A stretch of 34,830 nucleotides of DNA from Chara braunii (lineage: Eukaryota > Streptophyta > Charophyceae > Charales > Characeae): positions 881,241 through 916,070 of the forward strand of contig BFEA01000220.1 in the NCBI GenBank assembly GCA_003427395.1, written 5' to 3'. Both the position numbers and the translations under genes were made by a program. Under the pieces are notes generated by a model, which saw only the letters and a list, made by a program, of their open reading frames with translations, had not been told where the DNA came from and ran no database searches. Positions within the stretch are counted from its first letter, which is position 1. The number at the start of each line of letters is the position of its first letter. Shown in pieces: positions 1-10,496 of this stretch.

Positions 1-230
1 GAAGAAAAAGTTGCGAAGCCTCACAGAAAAAGACAAAAATATGACAGATGCATCTGGCCATGTTACAGCACGATGTGCATTCTCATTTTGCACATTTCGA
101 GAGTGGACTGGCGATGCCCTTAGAATAAAATTTCCGCCAGAAGTTCGAAAGATACACCGCGATTGTTTTGTCTTTTGTGCACGGGATGAGGCACACTGGG
201 TGCGGGATTGCATTCAATTTGTCCGTTCCC
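1..230. repeat. End module of a foldback-type repeat family (copy 1)
   Basis: The stretch from about 17 to 105 (cacagaaaaagacaaaaa, then catgttacagcacg, then tctcattttgcac) resembles the module at 633-710 and, more loosely, the one at 19037-19120. A TTTTGTCTTTTGTGCACG motif follows at about 166-183, in the orientation of the opposite arm at 552-570. I read it as a partial copy of a foldback or TIR element cut by the window start. The open frame across 11-292 has no recognisable protein features and ends in a Lys-rich stretch caused by the poly-A tracts at 231-275, so it is not called a gene. Confidence 0.45.
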
Positions 231-296
231 AAAAAAAAAAACAAAAAAAAAACAAATCTAGTGAGTCAAAAAAACAACGAATCTTTCCCTAAGCCC

Positions 297-454
297 TAAA
301 ACCACCAGTACTTGGCCCAGCTATCGGCCGCGGAAAAAAATAAAGTAGAAACGTTTCTAGTTGGATGAATTTGGGCGCTCCTGTAGTGGCCCGTACGTTT
401 CCTAAAATCGCGTAGCGTTAACGGGCACGACTTTAGGAAGTACTGGTGGTTAAA
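297..454. mobile_element. MITE-like element with ~17-bp terminal inverted repeats
   Basis: The left end (297-313, containing AACCACCAGTACTT) is the reverse complement of the right end (438-454, AAGTACTGGTGGTT) with about one mismatch. The 158-bp interior has no coding capacity, as expected of a non-autonomous DNA transposon. A lone end with the same right-hand motif occurs at 3322-3336. No clear target-site duplication is visible, so the superfamily is not assigned. Confidence 0.6.
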
Positions 455-492
455 CCAAGATTTGAGAGAAAAATATAGCATAGTTTTCAATT

Positions 493-542
<50 letters not shown>
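493..542. repeat. (AAC)n microsatellite
   Basis: About sixteen uninterrupted AAC triplets lie between the MITE and the foldback arm. The valine run in the reverse frame at 487-708 is an artefact of this tract. Confidence 0.95.
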
Positions 543-551
543 ATCCACCCG

Positions 552-710
552 TTTGTCTTTTGTGCACGTTGTGAGCAGTGCAGCGAGTCCCTAACAGGGC
601 AAACGGGGTAAAGGGCCTCGCTGCACTACTCTCCACGTGCACAAAAGACAAAAAGGATGGCAATGTATTTTTCCATGTTCTAGCGGTGGATTCAGTCTCA
701 TTTTGCACAG
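552..710. mobile_element. Foldback element, 36-bp arms (copy 2)
   Basis: Arm 552-587 (TTTGTCTTTTGTGCACG then GCAGTGCAGCGAG) is the near-perfect reverse complement of arm 617-652 around a 29-bp loop. The sequence after the right arm, 653-710 (catgttctagcggtggattc, tctcattttgcac), recurs at 19053-19120 next to another foldback and at 37-105. So a TE end is shared by three sites in this window. There is no transposase, so it is probably non-autonomous. Bases 711-1012 after it are a C-rich low-complexity stretch with no gene that I can support. Confidence 0.55.
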
Positions 711-1221
711 GGGGCCCGGACCCCTAATTCCCCCTCCCCTCGCTCGGGATGCCCTTTCCTCCATTGCAGCCTCCACCATCGACCCCGTCACCCCTCCCCT
801 CCACTCCCGACCGCCTGTCCTCCTCTAACCCCGCTGTCACCCCCCCCAAATGCCAACGGACGCCCCACCTGTTACTCCACCCCAGCCCCCTGCGCCCCCG
901 ATGGTTCACCCTTCCCTTAACCCCCCCCCATCCCGGTAAATTCCCCACCACTTACCTTGCCGCTTACACCCCTCGCACCCCCCCGTCCCTACCCCTACAA
1001 CGACATTGAAAGGTCACCACCACCAAGACTGCAGCGACACCGGAGGTCGTTCATCGGCATGGAGAAAGCTGGGGCACGTGGAAAGGGAGAGAAGCAATGG
1101 CTGATCAGTAGGCATGGTACTTAGAAAAAGCCTGGGCCCAGGAAACACATGACAAACGGAAAAGAGGGGATTCACCAGCTGGCCTACAGCGAAGAACAGG
1201 TGGCTCACCGGTGCATGACAA

Positions 1222-1682
1222 AACTCAGGAGAAAGATTGATTATGGTGGCCTGTTCAGTAGAGGGGCTGAAGCTCACCACACTGCACAGGAACAGAGCGG
1301 AGGAGCGGGTAGGCCGGGGTAGCTACTCCGCTCTGGGTGGCGTCTCACAGGGATCGACTGGACAGCGAAACTGCGACAGCGCACAAGTACGTCAAGCTAT
1401 TGTTCAGTCTGTAATGCGAGCTCCACCAGACAAAGGGCTGCATTCGGTGCTGGGCCGTCTCCCTTGTCAGGTGCTGCTCCTCACGGATGGGATCAAGCTT
1501 CAGCAACACTCGAACAAACAACTACGACAGCAACATGTTGAATGAATGGGGTGTAGCAGAGCATTGCTTACAATCGGTTACTAATTCTCCTCGCAACAGT
1601 CAGGAGACCTGTGTATACTATCACTCAGCATAGGCTGTCATGTAGGCAAGTAACTCAGACTGTTGTGTAGTTCTACCTGCCA
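1222..1682 (+). repeat. LINE 3'-end fragment, direct repeat copy 1
   Basis: This ~460-bp segment is nearly identical to 2721-3181. The main differences are scattered substitutions and a ~10-bp insertion near 1310. It begins with codons resembling the end of a LINE ORF2 (AACSVEGLKL then HRNRAEERV) and then runs through probable 3' UTR. Copy 2 directly follows a zinc-binding LINE C-terminus, which identifies both. This copy lacks the upstream coding part. 1683-2190, between the copies, contains no feature that I recognise. Confidence 0.6.
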
Positions 1683-2202
1683 TTTACCTAAATGTTTGTT
1701 CAAACAATCAACTGTAATAAATAGGGACAATGGACCTGATTTCCATCAGGTGCTGCTCCCCACCAGTAGATGGAGCCCCCTGGGAATGCTAGTGGTGTCT
1801 GCTCTTATCAACACCCCTAGCACTACTTCGGGTGTCTTCCCCACAAAAAAAAGGGGAAAAAAGAATGGATATTCTGCTAGAAGATTGAAAGATACACCGT
1901 ATCCAGCCCAGCACTTACAGCTAGAGATAGCCTGTTGGTCCCCCCAATTGGCGTCAAAAAGCAGTCTCTGTTGATGTTCGAAGGGGGAGGGGTAATCTGG
2001 GAGGCACGGCGACTGGCCACTCAGATGATGCTCGATCCCTCTGCTACAGGCTGTCCCCTTGCCGGTATCCCCCATTGGGGTTTCCCAGAAGGCAATAAGG
2101 TCACCCTGGGTTGAAAAGGCCACCCGGTGTCAGATTAGACACAAGATTGAATTTACCTGGGCTGGTTAGTCCGATGATAATACCTCAAGGCTACAAGGCC
2201 TA

Positions 2203-2682
2203 GGAAATGTCCACCCAATATATGTGCTTCCCTTTGACCCGGAAGAATGGGAATGTGGCGGTCAAAACCCCACCCCCATCTGGTAGTACCCGCAGTACAC
2301 GGCTAAAGAAGGGTATAATCGGGCCGATGACCTACTCCCATCCACACCAATAGTCCAAAAGAGATGGAAGAGAGATTCCTCGGTAGGAGAGGAAAGCTTG
2401 CGCCATATCCTGTGGGTAACCTATGCACACATAATGCCCACCTCCCATAGAGCCTTGCAATGGCAAATAACGCACCGCTGCCTCCCGACCCCGGATTGGG
2501 TAACCTTGAGAGCTAACTTGGAACAAGTAGGCGTCCTATCCCCTATCTGCTCCCACTGCGGGGCTGGCGCCGAAAGGCGCAGAGCTGATGTGGAACACTG
2601 CTTCCTCACATGCACGATGGCAATAATGGTTTGGCAATGGTGGGACGCAACGTGGCATGCTCTCACAGACACCGTGTTTTAG
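2203..2682 (+). pseudogene. LINE ORF2 C-terminal fragment with RT-associated zinc-binding domain
   Basis: The frame reads from about 2203 with an in-frame TAG at 2284-2286, then stays open to 2682. It contains the layout of the zf-RVT domain that follows reverse transcriptase in plant LINEs: an aromatic-rich start (RALQWQITHRCLPTPDW), a CSHCG pair, then EHCFLTC and a Trp-rich VWQWW tail. The RT and endonuclease parts are absent upstream, so this is a 5'-truncated copy, the usual product of LINE insertion. The coding sense runs on into the repeat at 2721-3181 (AACSVEG... HRNRAEE) after a TAG at 2680-2682. The family assignment rests on the Cys/His spacing and Trp pattern, not on a search. Confidence 0.55.
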
Positions 2683-2720
2683 TGGGACGTTGCACTTATC
2701 CTCTTGGGAAAAAGAAGAAG

Positions 2721-3181
2721 AACTGAGGGGAGAAAGATTGATAATGGCGGCCTGTTCAGTAGAGGGGCTGAAGCTCACCACACTGCACAGGAACAGAGCG
2801 GAGGAGCGGGTAGCTACTCCGCTCTCGGTGGCGTCTCACAGGGATCGACTGGACAGCTAAACTTCGACAACGCGCAAGTACGTCAAGCTATTGTTCAGTC
2901 TGTAATGCGAGCTCCACCAGACAAAGGGCTGCATTCGGTGCTGGGCCGTCTCCCTTGTCAGGTGCTTCTCCTCACGAATGGGATCAAGCTTCAGCAACAC
3001 TCGAACAAACAACTACGACAACGACCAGGTTGTTGGTTGAATGAATGGGGTGTGGCAGAGCATTGCTTACAATCGGTTACAAATTCTCCTAGCAACAGTC
3101 AGGAGACCTGTGTATACTATCACTCACCATAGGCTGTCATGTACACAAGTAACTCAGACTGTTGTGTAGTTCTACCTGCCA
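2721..3181 (+). repeat. LINE 3'-end fragment, direct repeat copy 2
   Basis: This is near-identical to 1222-1682 and contiguous with the LINE coding fragment, so it is the more complete copy. A further short piece of the same 3' UTR (tcactcaccatagg, gtcatgta) recurs at about 3274-3306, giving a third partial copy. From 3182 to 3920 I find nothing else definite apart from the lone MITE end at 3322-3336. The 91-codon frame at 3483-3758 has no family resemblance that I can name. Confidence 0.65.
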
Positions 3182-3924
3182 AACTTCACTCTTTGTAGAT
3201 AAGTCCGGTAGCTTGCTGTCATTACAAATGCATGTCTGTTCTTCTAGCAGCAGTCACGATACCGGTGCATACCGTCACTCACCATAGGTCGTCATGTAGG
3301 CAAGCATCAATAGTCGGGTGGAGTACTGGTGGTTTAAGAGATCCTTTCCTTGCGATGCCAAATCAAGCATACATGCCTTCCTAGTAAGTTCCCACCCATA
3401 ACTGGCTGATCAACCTTACAACAGAAAAGTATGGCTTGGGCTTGGTGCAAAGCCTGCATGACAAAAATGCCCTCTAGAACAATTGCCAAGTCAGTGGAAC
3501 ACATCTTTGTACAACGTCCGAGGGCCATGTTTAGAGGTGGTGGGACTGGATCCGGGCTCTGGAGGTAGACGCCACGAGGAAAACAATGACTTTGAGATGA
3601 GCGTGGGCCATCATCTACGCCCATTGGCCTCCATTGCAAGGCTGCTCCCTCGAGGCGAACCTGTCTGTGTTCATGTTATGAAAGGTGTCAGGCTAGATGC
3701 AAAGGAAGTAATTGAGACAATCAAGCATCGCATTCAAACAACTATCTTGAAAAAGTAAAAGCGGATAACAAAAGCAATAAGTGATTTTGTGTGGACGGGC
3801 TTGGGGGAGGGGATGGAGATGAAGATGGATGGCAGATGTTTCCAGGCGGGGAGCAACAACCAGTGGGGCCATGATTCAGTGAAGGGAGATAGTAAGTTAG
3901 TTAATTGAATGGACGTCAGGGGGG

Positions 3925-4761
3925 CTGCGAGATGCTCGGTTCAAGATTGCATTGGAGAAGAGTGAATTCTTCCTTTAAGAGATCTCGTTCCTAGGGTATG
4001 TGGTGACCCGAGGGGGATTGAGGCCAGATTCGAGAAAAGTCGAGGCGGTTCGAGAAACCCCCACACCTACGTCGCTAACGCAGATTCGAGCCTTTCTGGG
4101 GTTGGCCTCGTACTACCGAAGTTTTATCAAGGGGTTCGCAGTGATTGCTCGGCCTCTGACAAACCTTCTACAGAAAAACCAGCCACTGAAGTGGGACGCG
4201 AAGTGCAAACAGGCCTTTGTCACTTTGAAGGAGGCCCTCGCCCCCGCTCCTATTTTGATTCGGCCTGATCTTGGTAAGCAATTCACCCTCATTACAGACT
4301 GGCAGCTTGAGGCGATCTCAGCTATTTTGGCCCAGAAAGGGAAAGACGGTCGCGGACACGTCATCGAATACGCCTCGCGAACTGTACCTGACAAAAGAAG
4401 AAACGATTCGGCCCCTCAAGGAGAACGCTACGCGATCGTTTGGGGAATTCAGAACTTCCATCTATATCTATACGGATACAAGTTCCTCCTCGTCACGGAT
4501 CTTGAGCCCCTGCTGGCCCTCAAGAGGCTCACTAACTATACGGGCATGATTGGGCGATGGGTTGTCCGGCTACAGGAATACGACTTCGACATCATTCATC
4601 GGAAGACGGAAAAGCACGGGAATGCAGACGGGTTGACACGACTGCATCGGCCAAATAAGGTGGTCAAAGGTGAAAAGATCACTCTGTGGACAGAGCCAGA
4701 GGCAGTCAAGGGACCCCCATACGGCGGAGTGGCCATTCTCCCCCGAACCTCCAGAAAGTGA
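3925..4761 (+). pseudogene. Ty3/gypsy pol fragment: RT end plus RNase H
   Basis: The copy is 5' truncated and enters within the RT thumb (RFKIALEKSEFF), with an in-frame TAA at 3976. It then has the diagnostic gypsy stretch FLGYVVTRGGLRPD, followed by IRAFLGLASYYRSFIKGFA. RNase H follows: LITDWQLEAISAIL (first Asp), the EYASR segment, GERYAIVWG (Glu) and LVTDLEPLLAL, then LQEYDFDIIHRKTEKHGNADGLTR (the terminal His/Asp region). It is closely similar to 26740-27300 in the second element, so both belong to one lineage. RNase H would remove the RNA strand during reverse transcription. Internal stops and the missing 5' half make it non-functional. Confidence 0.88.
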
Positions 4762-4764
4762 CAC

Positions 4765-5035
4765 GTGGACACGATGACAATGAGTGGAGAAGGTAACCCT
4801 AGAGGCCCCTTTCCTCCCCTCTCATCTTCTTCTCTTCTCTCCTTGCCTGACAAATTCTGTTATTTTTGTGAAGCAATAACGCGAGTCTATTCGGTTCCTA
4901 TGCGTCCTAGTGGGGAAGGGTATGTCGAGTGGGTAGACTGTGAATGGTGTGTCTCTCAGGCCCACGACTCCTGTATTCAATATAGGAACGTAGATAAAGG
5001 CTGGTTTATGTCCTTCGTGTCGAACCGATAAAATC
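4765..5035 (+). pseudogene. PHD-finger-like C4HC3 module inside gypsy pol
   Basis: Between RNase H and integrase the frame encodes CYFC (4858-4869), 23 residues, CEWC (4939-4950), four residues, HDSC (4963-4974), then about twelve residues. CPSC (5009-5020) follows in the frame one base over. The spacing CX2C-X23-CX2C-X4-HX2C-X~12-CX2C matches a PHD finger, a zinc domain that usually reads histone tails. The last CPSC is reached only after a +1 shift between 4974 and 5009, which is probably an indel in this dead copy. A targeting role for the integration complex is inference. It could be another treble-clef zinc finger. Confidence 0.55.
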
Positions 5036-5179
5036 CCCACGGAGGCTCGATTCCTCGAAGCCACGCCCGAAGGGTTGGAAAAGACACTCAAATTTCGACG
5101 GGCGGAAGTATGAACAAATGTCGTTTTGATAGCCACGGTGGTCGGGAACTCCCTCCGACAATTCACCAAGGAAGATCGG

Positions 5180-6300
5180 AGGCGAGCTAACGAGAGGGCA
5201 CGAGATTACCGATGGAACGACGGACAATTAGAAAAACGAAAGACTGATGGTAGTGGGATTTGGATGTCGGTGCCTCATCCGTTCATGAGGTAAGACTGGG
5301 TTAAGTCGGCCCAAGAAGAACTGCCGCCCATTTCGCTGTCAGGATCACGGAGGCAGCAATTGACAAAAACGAATGGTATTGGTCAAATATCCGGGACGAT
5401 GTTAAATTCATCGTTAAAAATTATCCGGTCTGCGCAGCAGACAAGGCGTCGATTTGGCCGTCTAGGTCGATAGTGCCTACTCAACCCTACTGTAGTCAAG
5501 CGACCGTTCCAAAAGGTTAGCATGGACATGACAGATATTGTCGTGGCCCCTGGACCGAATAGCTGCGAATATTCAGTCCTTCTGGTATTTGTGAATCATT
5601 TCTCGAAATGGATCGAGGCCTACCCTTGCAAAACACGACAAACGGCGGAAATTATGCGGTATGTTTACCGCTTCCTCGGAATGCATCAAGACACCGAGGA
5701 AATCCTAACGGACAACGGGGCAGAATTTCGAGGAGAAGTCTTAAGGAGCCTAGTCGTACATGGCATCTCCATTCGCAATACGGCCCCCCATAATCGCAAT
5801 CGAATGGACTGGCAGATGATGCGAACCGGGTGATTAAGACAACTTTGCGGTGAAATATTGTGGCTCGGGACACGAGGCCTTGGCCCGATATCGTAGACCA
5901 CATCTTAGCTATCCACCGAGGAACACCCCATGAGTCCACCGACCTGACCCCTTTTCAGCTACGGACAAATAGTCTGGCCTGAGTAGCTCTGCCAAGCCTA
6001 AACGACGAGACGACCCTTGCGGGACGAGCCACGAGGGCAACAGTCAAGGACAAGGTTGAGCGCCACTTAGAGTTAATGGAAAAAACCCTCCCCCGATTAG
6101 CCCCAAAAAAATCAGCGGATGACCGAAATGGCCCACGGACGATAGGTCCGGAGCTATGAGGCCCGAATTGGGAATGTTGGGCCTCGGCCCCAGCATAAAT
6201 TAGGGGACATAGTGCACGTAAGGAAATGTGCTCACCAGGGCAAGTTAGCGACATGATTCTTCGGGCGATTCCACGTAGTCGAGCTCAGTCTCAGCGGAGT
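5180..6300 (+). pseudogene. Ty3/gypsy integrase, decayed
   Basis: Remains of the N-terminal zinc region lie at about 5350-5460 (WYWSNIRDDVKF, then KNYPVCAADK, where a Tyr stands in place of an expected Cys). The rve core starts at 5522 with the first Asp region (MDMTDIVV) and VNHFSKWIEAYP, and has the second Asp in LTDNGAEF near 5708. The third catalytic region at about 5785-5835 has a one-base deletion, and Asp appears where Glu is expected before NRVIKTTL. Several stops follow, and the C-terminal part fades by about 6300. The enzyme would insert the cDNA into chromosomes. This copy cannot. No clear 3' LTR or polypurine tract could be assigned downstream. Confidence 0.8.
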
Positions 6301-6404
6301 GAACATGATGCAGCTTGCGCCGCAGGTCTCGGGAAGTCGATCGGCTCGATCAATCATTCGACATGTGTCCTACCTTCGCCCCTTACCTCCTTCTCCTTAC
6401 ATTG

Positions 6405-6989
6405 TTAATCGCTTGATGACCGAATCTCCGACGTTGTTAAATATGGTATCTTGATTGGACTTCTAAGTTGCGCACATCTAGGCTTTGCATCTCTGGGTCC
6501 GGTGTGGACTTCATGTGATCTCTTGATCTGTGTCTAGGTGCGTGTGTATAAGAGAGAAGAGAAAGAGAGAAGAGAGAGAGGGAAGGGACAGTGAGTAGAG
6601 GAGACAAAGAAAGAGAGAAAGAGAGAAAGGGGGACGAGATACGTACCTAGTGCATGAAGAGAGGTCAACTATGAAGATCGACACCGCGAACGTTGGTCTT
6701 CGAGTGTCGAAGTGGGCTTATTGCATGAACAAAACTGCAGGTAGAATAGTCGACAAAGGTAGGATAGGCGTTGGGCGTCAGACAGAGAAGACGACTTTTG
6801 ATACTGTGGCTTACAGGCGTGGACATTGGCTTATTACTTCGTTGAATTGCTCAATTTGGATGAACACTGAATGCATCTGTACTCTGTGCACTTACATGAC
6901 TACTTAGACAATCTGTGTGATTTCGTAATTTGGGTTTCTGTATATTGTTCACAATCATATTCCTTACATTTATTATTATTATTATTTTA

Positions 6990-7042
<53 letters not shown>

Positions 7043-7235
7043 TAAAGTATTTGTGATTATTTTGGATATTGAGCATCATGGGCCAGGAAAGGAGAAGAAG
7101 CAGGGACATCTACCTCCTCCATCCGTCTTCAGTTCTCCCGTAATCTAATCCCCTCATTTCCTTGATCCTCAACACTCTCTGGAATAGTATGAATCTCATC
7201 GAATGCGGATGATCAGATGGTCAAAATAAACAGGG
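6405..7235. other. Non-coding stretch with GA-rich and (ATT)n tracts
   Basis: A GA-rich tract spans about 6548-6640, including an AAAGGGGGA run that could be a polypurine tract, though I see no LTR start after it. An ATT microsatellite runs about 6971-7042. Short open frames at 6650-6907 and 6871-7148 have no protein-family features and are partly made of the microsatellite. Confidence 0.6.
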
Positions 7236-7239
7236 CGAT

Positions 7240-8790
7240 TGCGGGAGCTCTGCCGGAGTTCCTAACTCCGGAGACAGGAACCATGAGGTACGCGTCANCT
7301 ATNNCTTCCCGTATCCCTTACTGGCTATGACTCTCTATTGGACTNCATGTATGGATGCATGTTATACATCTTCTTGTTTTCTTCAGGAGTAAAAACTTTC
7401 AGAAAGAATTGAATAAACATATGATTGAAGTAAAAATCATGCTGGATGGAANAAAGGAACCTAGGAAGAACTGAAAAGGAACCTNGTTTGCTTGGCTTTG
7501 AAACATAAAGCNGTGTGATGGAGNCTCTNGNAGGNTCGTCACATNGCTTGTATGAGTCTACTAAACTGGATGATGGGGTGCTCGCCGTGCGAAGTTACCC
7601 TGGTCGTCACATCTGACTAAGGTAACAAATTGATGAAATGTCTGTTTGATTGCGGCGTTGGTGATGAGAGACTGTCGTGCAGTCCTCTCATTACATTACA
7701 CGCTAGGTCTAGGAAGTAATCCGGTGCTTCCNTGAAGTACACTTCTTNAGTTTAACAAAAATCATTTTTGATCCNGTACTTCCGTGAANTACACTNCTTC
7801 AGTCTAACAAGAGTCATTTTTGATCCGGTACTTCCGTGAAGTACACTCCTTCAGTCTAACAAGAGCCATTTTTTATNCGGTACTTCCNTGAAGTACACTC
7901 TTTCAGTTTAACGAAGGTCAATTTGATCCGGTACTTCAGTGAAGTACACTCGTACGATCGTTAACATAAACCAATTTGATCTGGTACTCCCGTGGGGTAC
8001 ACTTTTTCAAACGTAACAATAACNGATTGATCCGGTACTNNCGAGGGGTACACTTCTTCAACTTAACAAAAACCAATTAATCGAGTACTCTCATATGNTA
8101 CGCATCTTCAAAAGGCTAACAAAGGCAAAAGGTAGTAGGAGGCTTCCGTGAGGCTCTCCTATCACCAATCGAACCAGACTNGGGAGGGATTCGAGTACTC
8201 CCGGGTAAGTGTACGAACTCCTAAGTCTGGATCGATCTGTCCGACTTCCCGTAAGAGTCGACCTACCTTTTTACTCATTTATGATACACAGGCTAGTTAG
8301 GTGAACTGTCAGGGCAACTCAATCAAGGGTTGTCCTTGATCTCTTATGCATCAAATGGGTAGTAGGATNGCTCCNGGGTGGGTTGTCCTAATACTTGTTT
8401 GATTTGGGGGTCAACTAACTGAGGGCAGGGATGAGACGAATGTNTTTTGGANAGTAGAGGGATACTCCCGGGTGAGTAAACTCTACTACTTATTCAGGTA
8501 TGACTAATGGGTGGTATGAGTAGAAGTTAACGATCTATCTAACGTTTAGCCAGAGAATGAGAGNCTCCTGTGGGGTCATCCCATTATTTCTCCGACTTCA
8601 CCNTAACGAGTCTGGTAAGATACTCCTGTTAGAGGAGGATCTGGTGTGCGCCTGAGTCCACTAACATAATCCTAGCTCGTCTGACTCTAAGTAAGTAGTA
8701 GGGTGACTTCCGTAGAGTCGTCCTCTTACACTTTCGAGGGAAAGACTGAGCTTTGATCAAGGAGTAATAGGAGGCTTCCAGTCTAAAGGG
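7240..8790. repeat. Array of short hairpins with variable stems
   Basis: At least a dozen short inverted repeats follow one another. Examples are CCGGAGTT-CCT-AACTCCGG near 7252, a stem of about 13 bp around TGATGAGAGACTG near 7661, GTACTTC-CGT-GAAGTAC repeated between 7720 and 7950, CGACTTCCCGTAAGAGTCG near 8244, AGTAGAG...CTCTACT near 8453, and GACTTCCGTAGAGTC near 8707. Loops share a core close to CTTCCGTGA or CTCCCGGGTGAG while stem sequences differ between copies. Many isolated N calls fall here and not elsewhere, which suggests collapsed near-identical copies. No coding region is seen. Confidence 0.6.
7713..8110. repeat. ~52-bp minisatellite within the hairpin array
   Basis: About seven to eight tandem units have the pattern ATCCGGTACTTCCGTGAAGT, then ACACTCCTTCAGTCTAACAA, then a T-rich stretch. 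The first four units are well conserved. Later ones drift, with the core changing to GTACTCCCGTGGGGTAC so that both arms of the hairpin change together. Confidence 0.8.
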
Positions 8791-9560
8791 ACGAGAGGGA
8801 AGTGGAGAAGAGAGGAGAGAAAGAGAGAAGGAGAGATGGAGAGACCAAGGGGGTGACGGATCGAAGCAGCGTGAAGGACGCAGACTGTGCCAGGCTGTTC
8901 ATTTCTCTAACTCATCGGAGTTTTTTTTTAAACGTCGACAGTTTCCTAGGATGCTTTACCTGATAATTAAGAAATTGCCACTTTTCCAGAGTTAACGAGA
9001 CTCCAGAGGGAAGTGGCTGACTTTACTCACACCCAATCTGCAGTCTTAGCAATATGGAAAGTATGTATGTGTGTGTGTGCATGCATGAATGCACTATCAG
9101 GCCCTTTATACACTGCCTGTGTGCGTTTGTTGTAAAAGTTGTTGTACACGACGGTGTTGTAACATGTACACAACGGCCGACAGAGACTCGGAGAATAGCG
9201 ACAAACAGATACAAGCAGGCATACTGACGCAAACAAAATACATAAAGAGTTAGACAGACAGTAAACATAACAAACACGGACAAAAAAAACACAGACAGGC
9301 GTACAACAAACAAACAGACGGACCAACACAGGTACACACCAATAGCGAACAAACCGACAGTCAGACAGACAAACAGGTAGACAGACACAGACAGTTACAC
9401 AAGACGAGATGAGAGACAGTCGGGCAGACGCTCTGACAGATACAGTTGGTCAGGCGATGTGACAGACACAATTCGACAGACATAATTGGACAGAAGAACC
9501 ATTGGACAAAAGAATCATTGGACACAATCAGACAAGCTAGGCAGACAAGGAGCGTGCTCA
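8791..9560. other. Low-complexity spacer with GA- and ACAG-rich tracts
   Basis: A GA-rich tract occupies about 8790-8850 and a TGTG run about 9066-9078. A long run of imperfect ACAGACA repeats lies at about 9230-9530. The reverse-strand frames at 9023-9388 and 9361-9798 arise from the ACAG tract and show no domain, so nothing is called coding. Confidence 0.6.
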
Positions 9561-9590
9561 ACTTCTGCCTTCTTGAAGTGGTGTTCCATT

Positions 9591-10496
9591 GAGCGGAGCT
9601 GGCCAACAAAGACGAGGAAGACGAAATCCCCGATGATTGCATGGAGTTGTTGATAATCCAGGCGTGGAGAACGGACACGGAAGGGGAGTTGTTGGGGATT
9701 CTGTTCGAAAAGATGAGGGACGACCACCTGGAGTCAATCACGAGCGAAGTTCTGGTGTTCCTGGCGCAGCTCCTGGACGATCTGCCTCTGGATATCATTT
9801 CGCGCTATGACGAGCGGTGCACACTGACAACGCTCACCCGTACGTTGGTACCGCATCTGTTGTGGTCCACGTGTACGGAGCTCGACCTAGACAACTCCTA
9901 CCACCCCTCCTCGGGCCACTATCTGGTCATTGACGTGACCGATCTCACCTTGTGGGATCCGATCACTCGAAGGGTGGAAGCAGAAGAAGAGGTAGACGAA
10001 GAGGAGGAAGAGAGAGAGGAGGCGAGCGAAGAAGAAGAAGAAAACTCGGGGCCGGGGGGCGGAATCTGACGACCCCGATTACCAGGAGTCTGAGGAGGGC
10101 CAGCTGGAAGGAAGCAAGTCAGGCGGATCGGGCAGTTCCAGCGAAGGAAGTGAGACGAAGCCGCAGCCCAGAAGAGGCAGGAAAGGGCAGAAGGAAAGCA
10201 GTAGGTGGAAGAGTCGGACGGACCCGCGGTGCAGTTATTACAAGGCGACCCGGTGCGCAATCCAGAGCTGCCACAAGAGCAGCTCGGAGGAGATGGTGTC
10301 ACCACCGCGGAGGGATCCAGAAGCAAGTTCACCCTCCTCCTCCCCCACCTATCATAAGGCTACCTTTCCCCGAGAATCTGTAGGATTGGAGTTCGTGGGT
10401 GCCACTTGCATGACTTCCACACTCTCATCTTACGGTAACTGGCACGTCTCTGCTCCACGTCGATCGCTAGTGCTTTCTCACAAGATCGACGAATGA
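9591..10496 (+). pseudogene. Acidic, Ser/Glu-rich ORF of unknown function, one frameshift
   Basis: The frame opens after a TGA at 9588 and the first Met is at 9641. It encodes a globular-looking first part (ITSEVLVFLAQLLDDLPLDI, LTRTLVPHLLWSTC, SGHYLVIDVTDLTLWDP) followed by a long Glu-rich run. At a G-rich tract near 10050 the sense moves to another frame (ESDDPDYQESEEGQLEG, RWKSRTDPRCSYYKATR), which stays open to 10496. The combined length is about 285 codons. The change of frame within a homopolymer suggests an indel or a sequencing error. I do not recognise the family. An accessory retroelement ORF or a captured host gene are both possible. The composition of the second part looks disordered. 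Confidence 0.4.

Noticed and set aside
1746-2123. 125-codon reverse-strand frame
   Set aside because: It has no recognisable motif and lies between two LINE 3' ends. Length alone is not convincing.
6548-6640. Polypurine tract marking a 3' LTR after the first integrase
   Set aside because: It is an extended GA low-complexity tract, and no LTR start or match to the known LTRs follows.
9023-9798. Reverse-strand frames with Cys/Val/Leu-rich, membrane-like protein
   Set aside because: They are translations of ACAGACA-type low-complexity DNA, and the hydrophobic look comes from the repeat.
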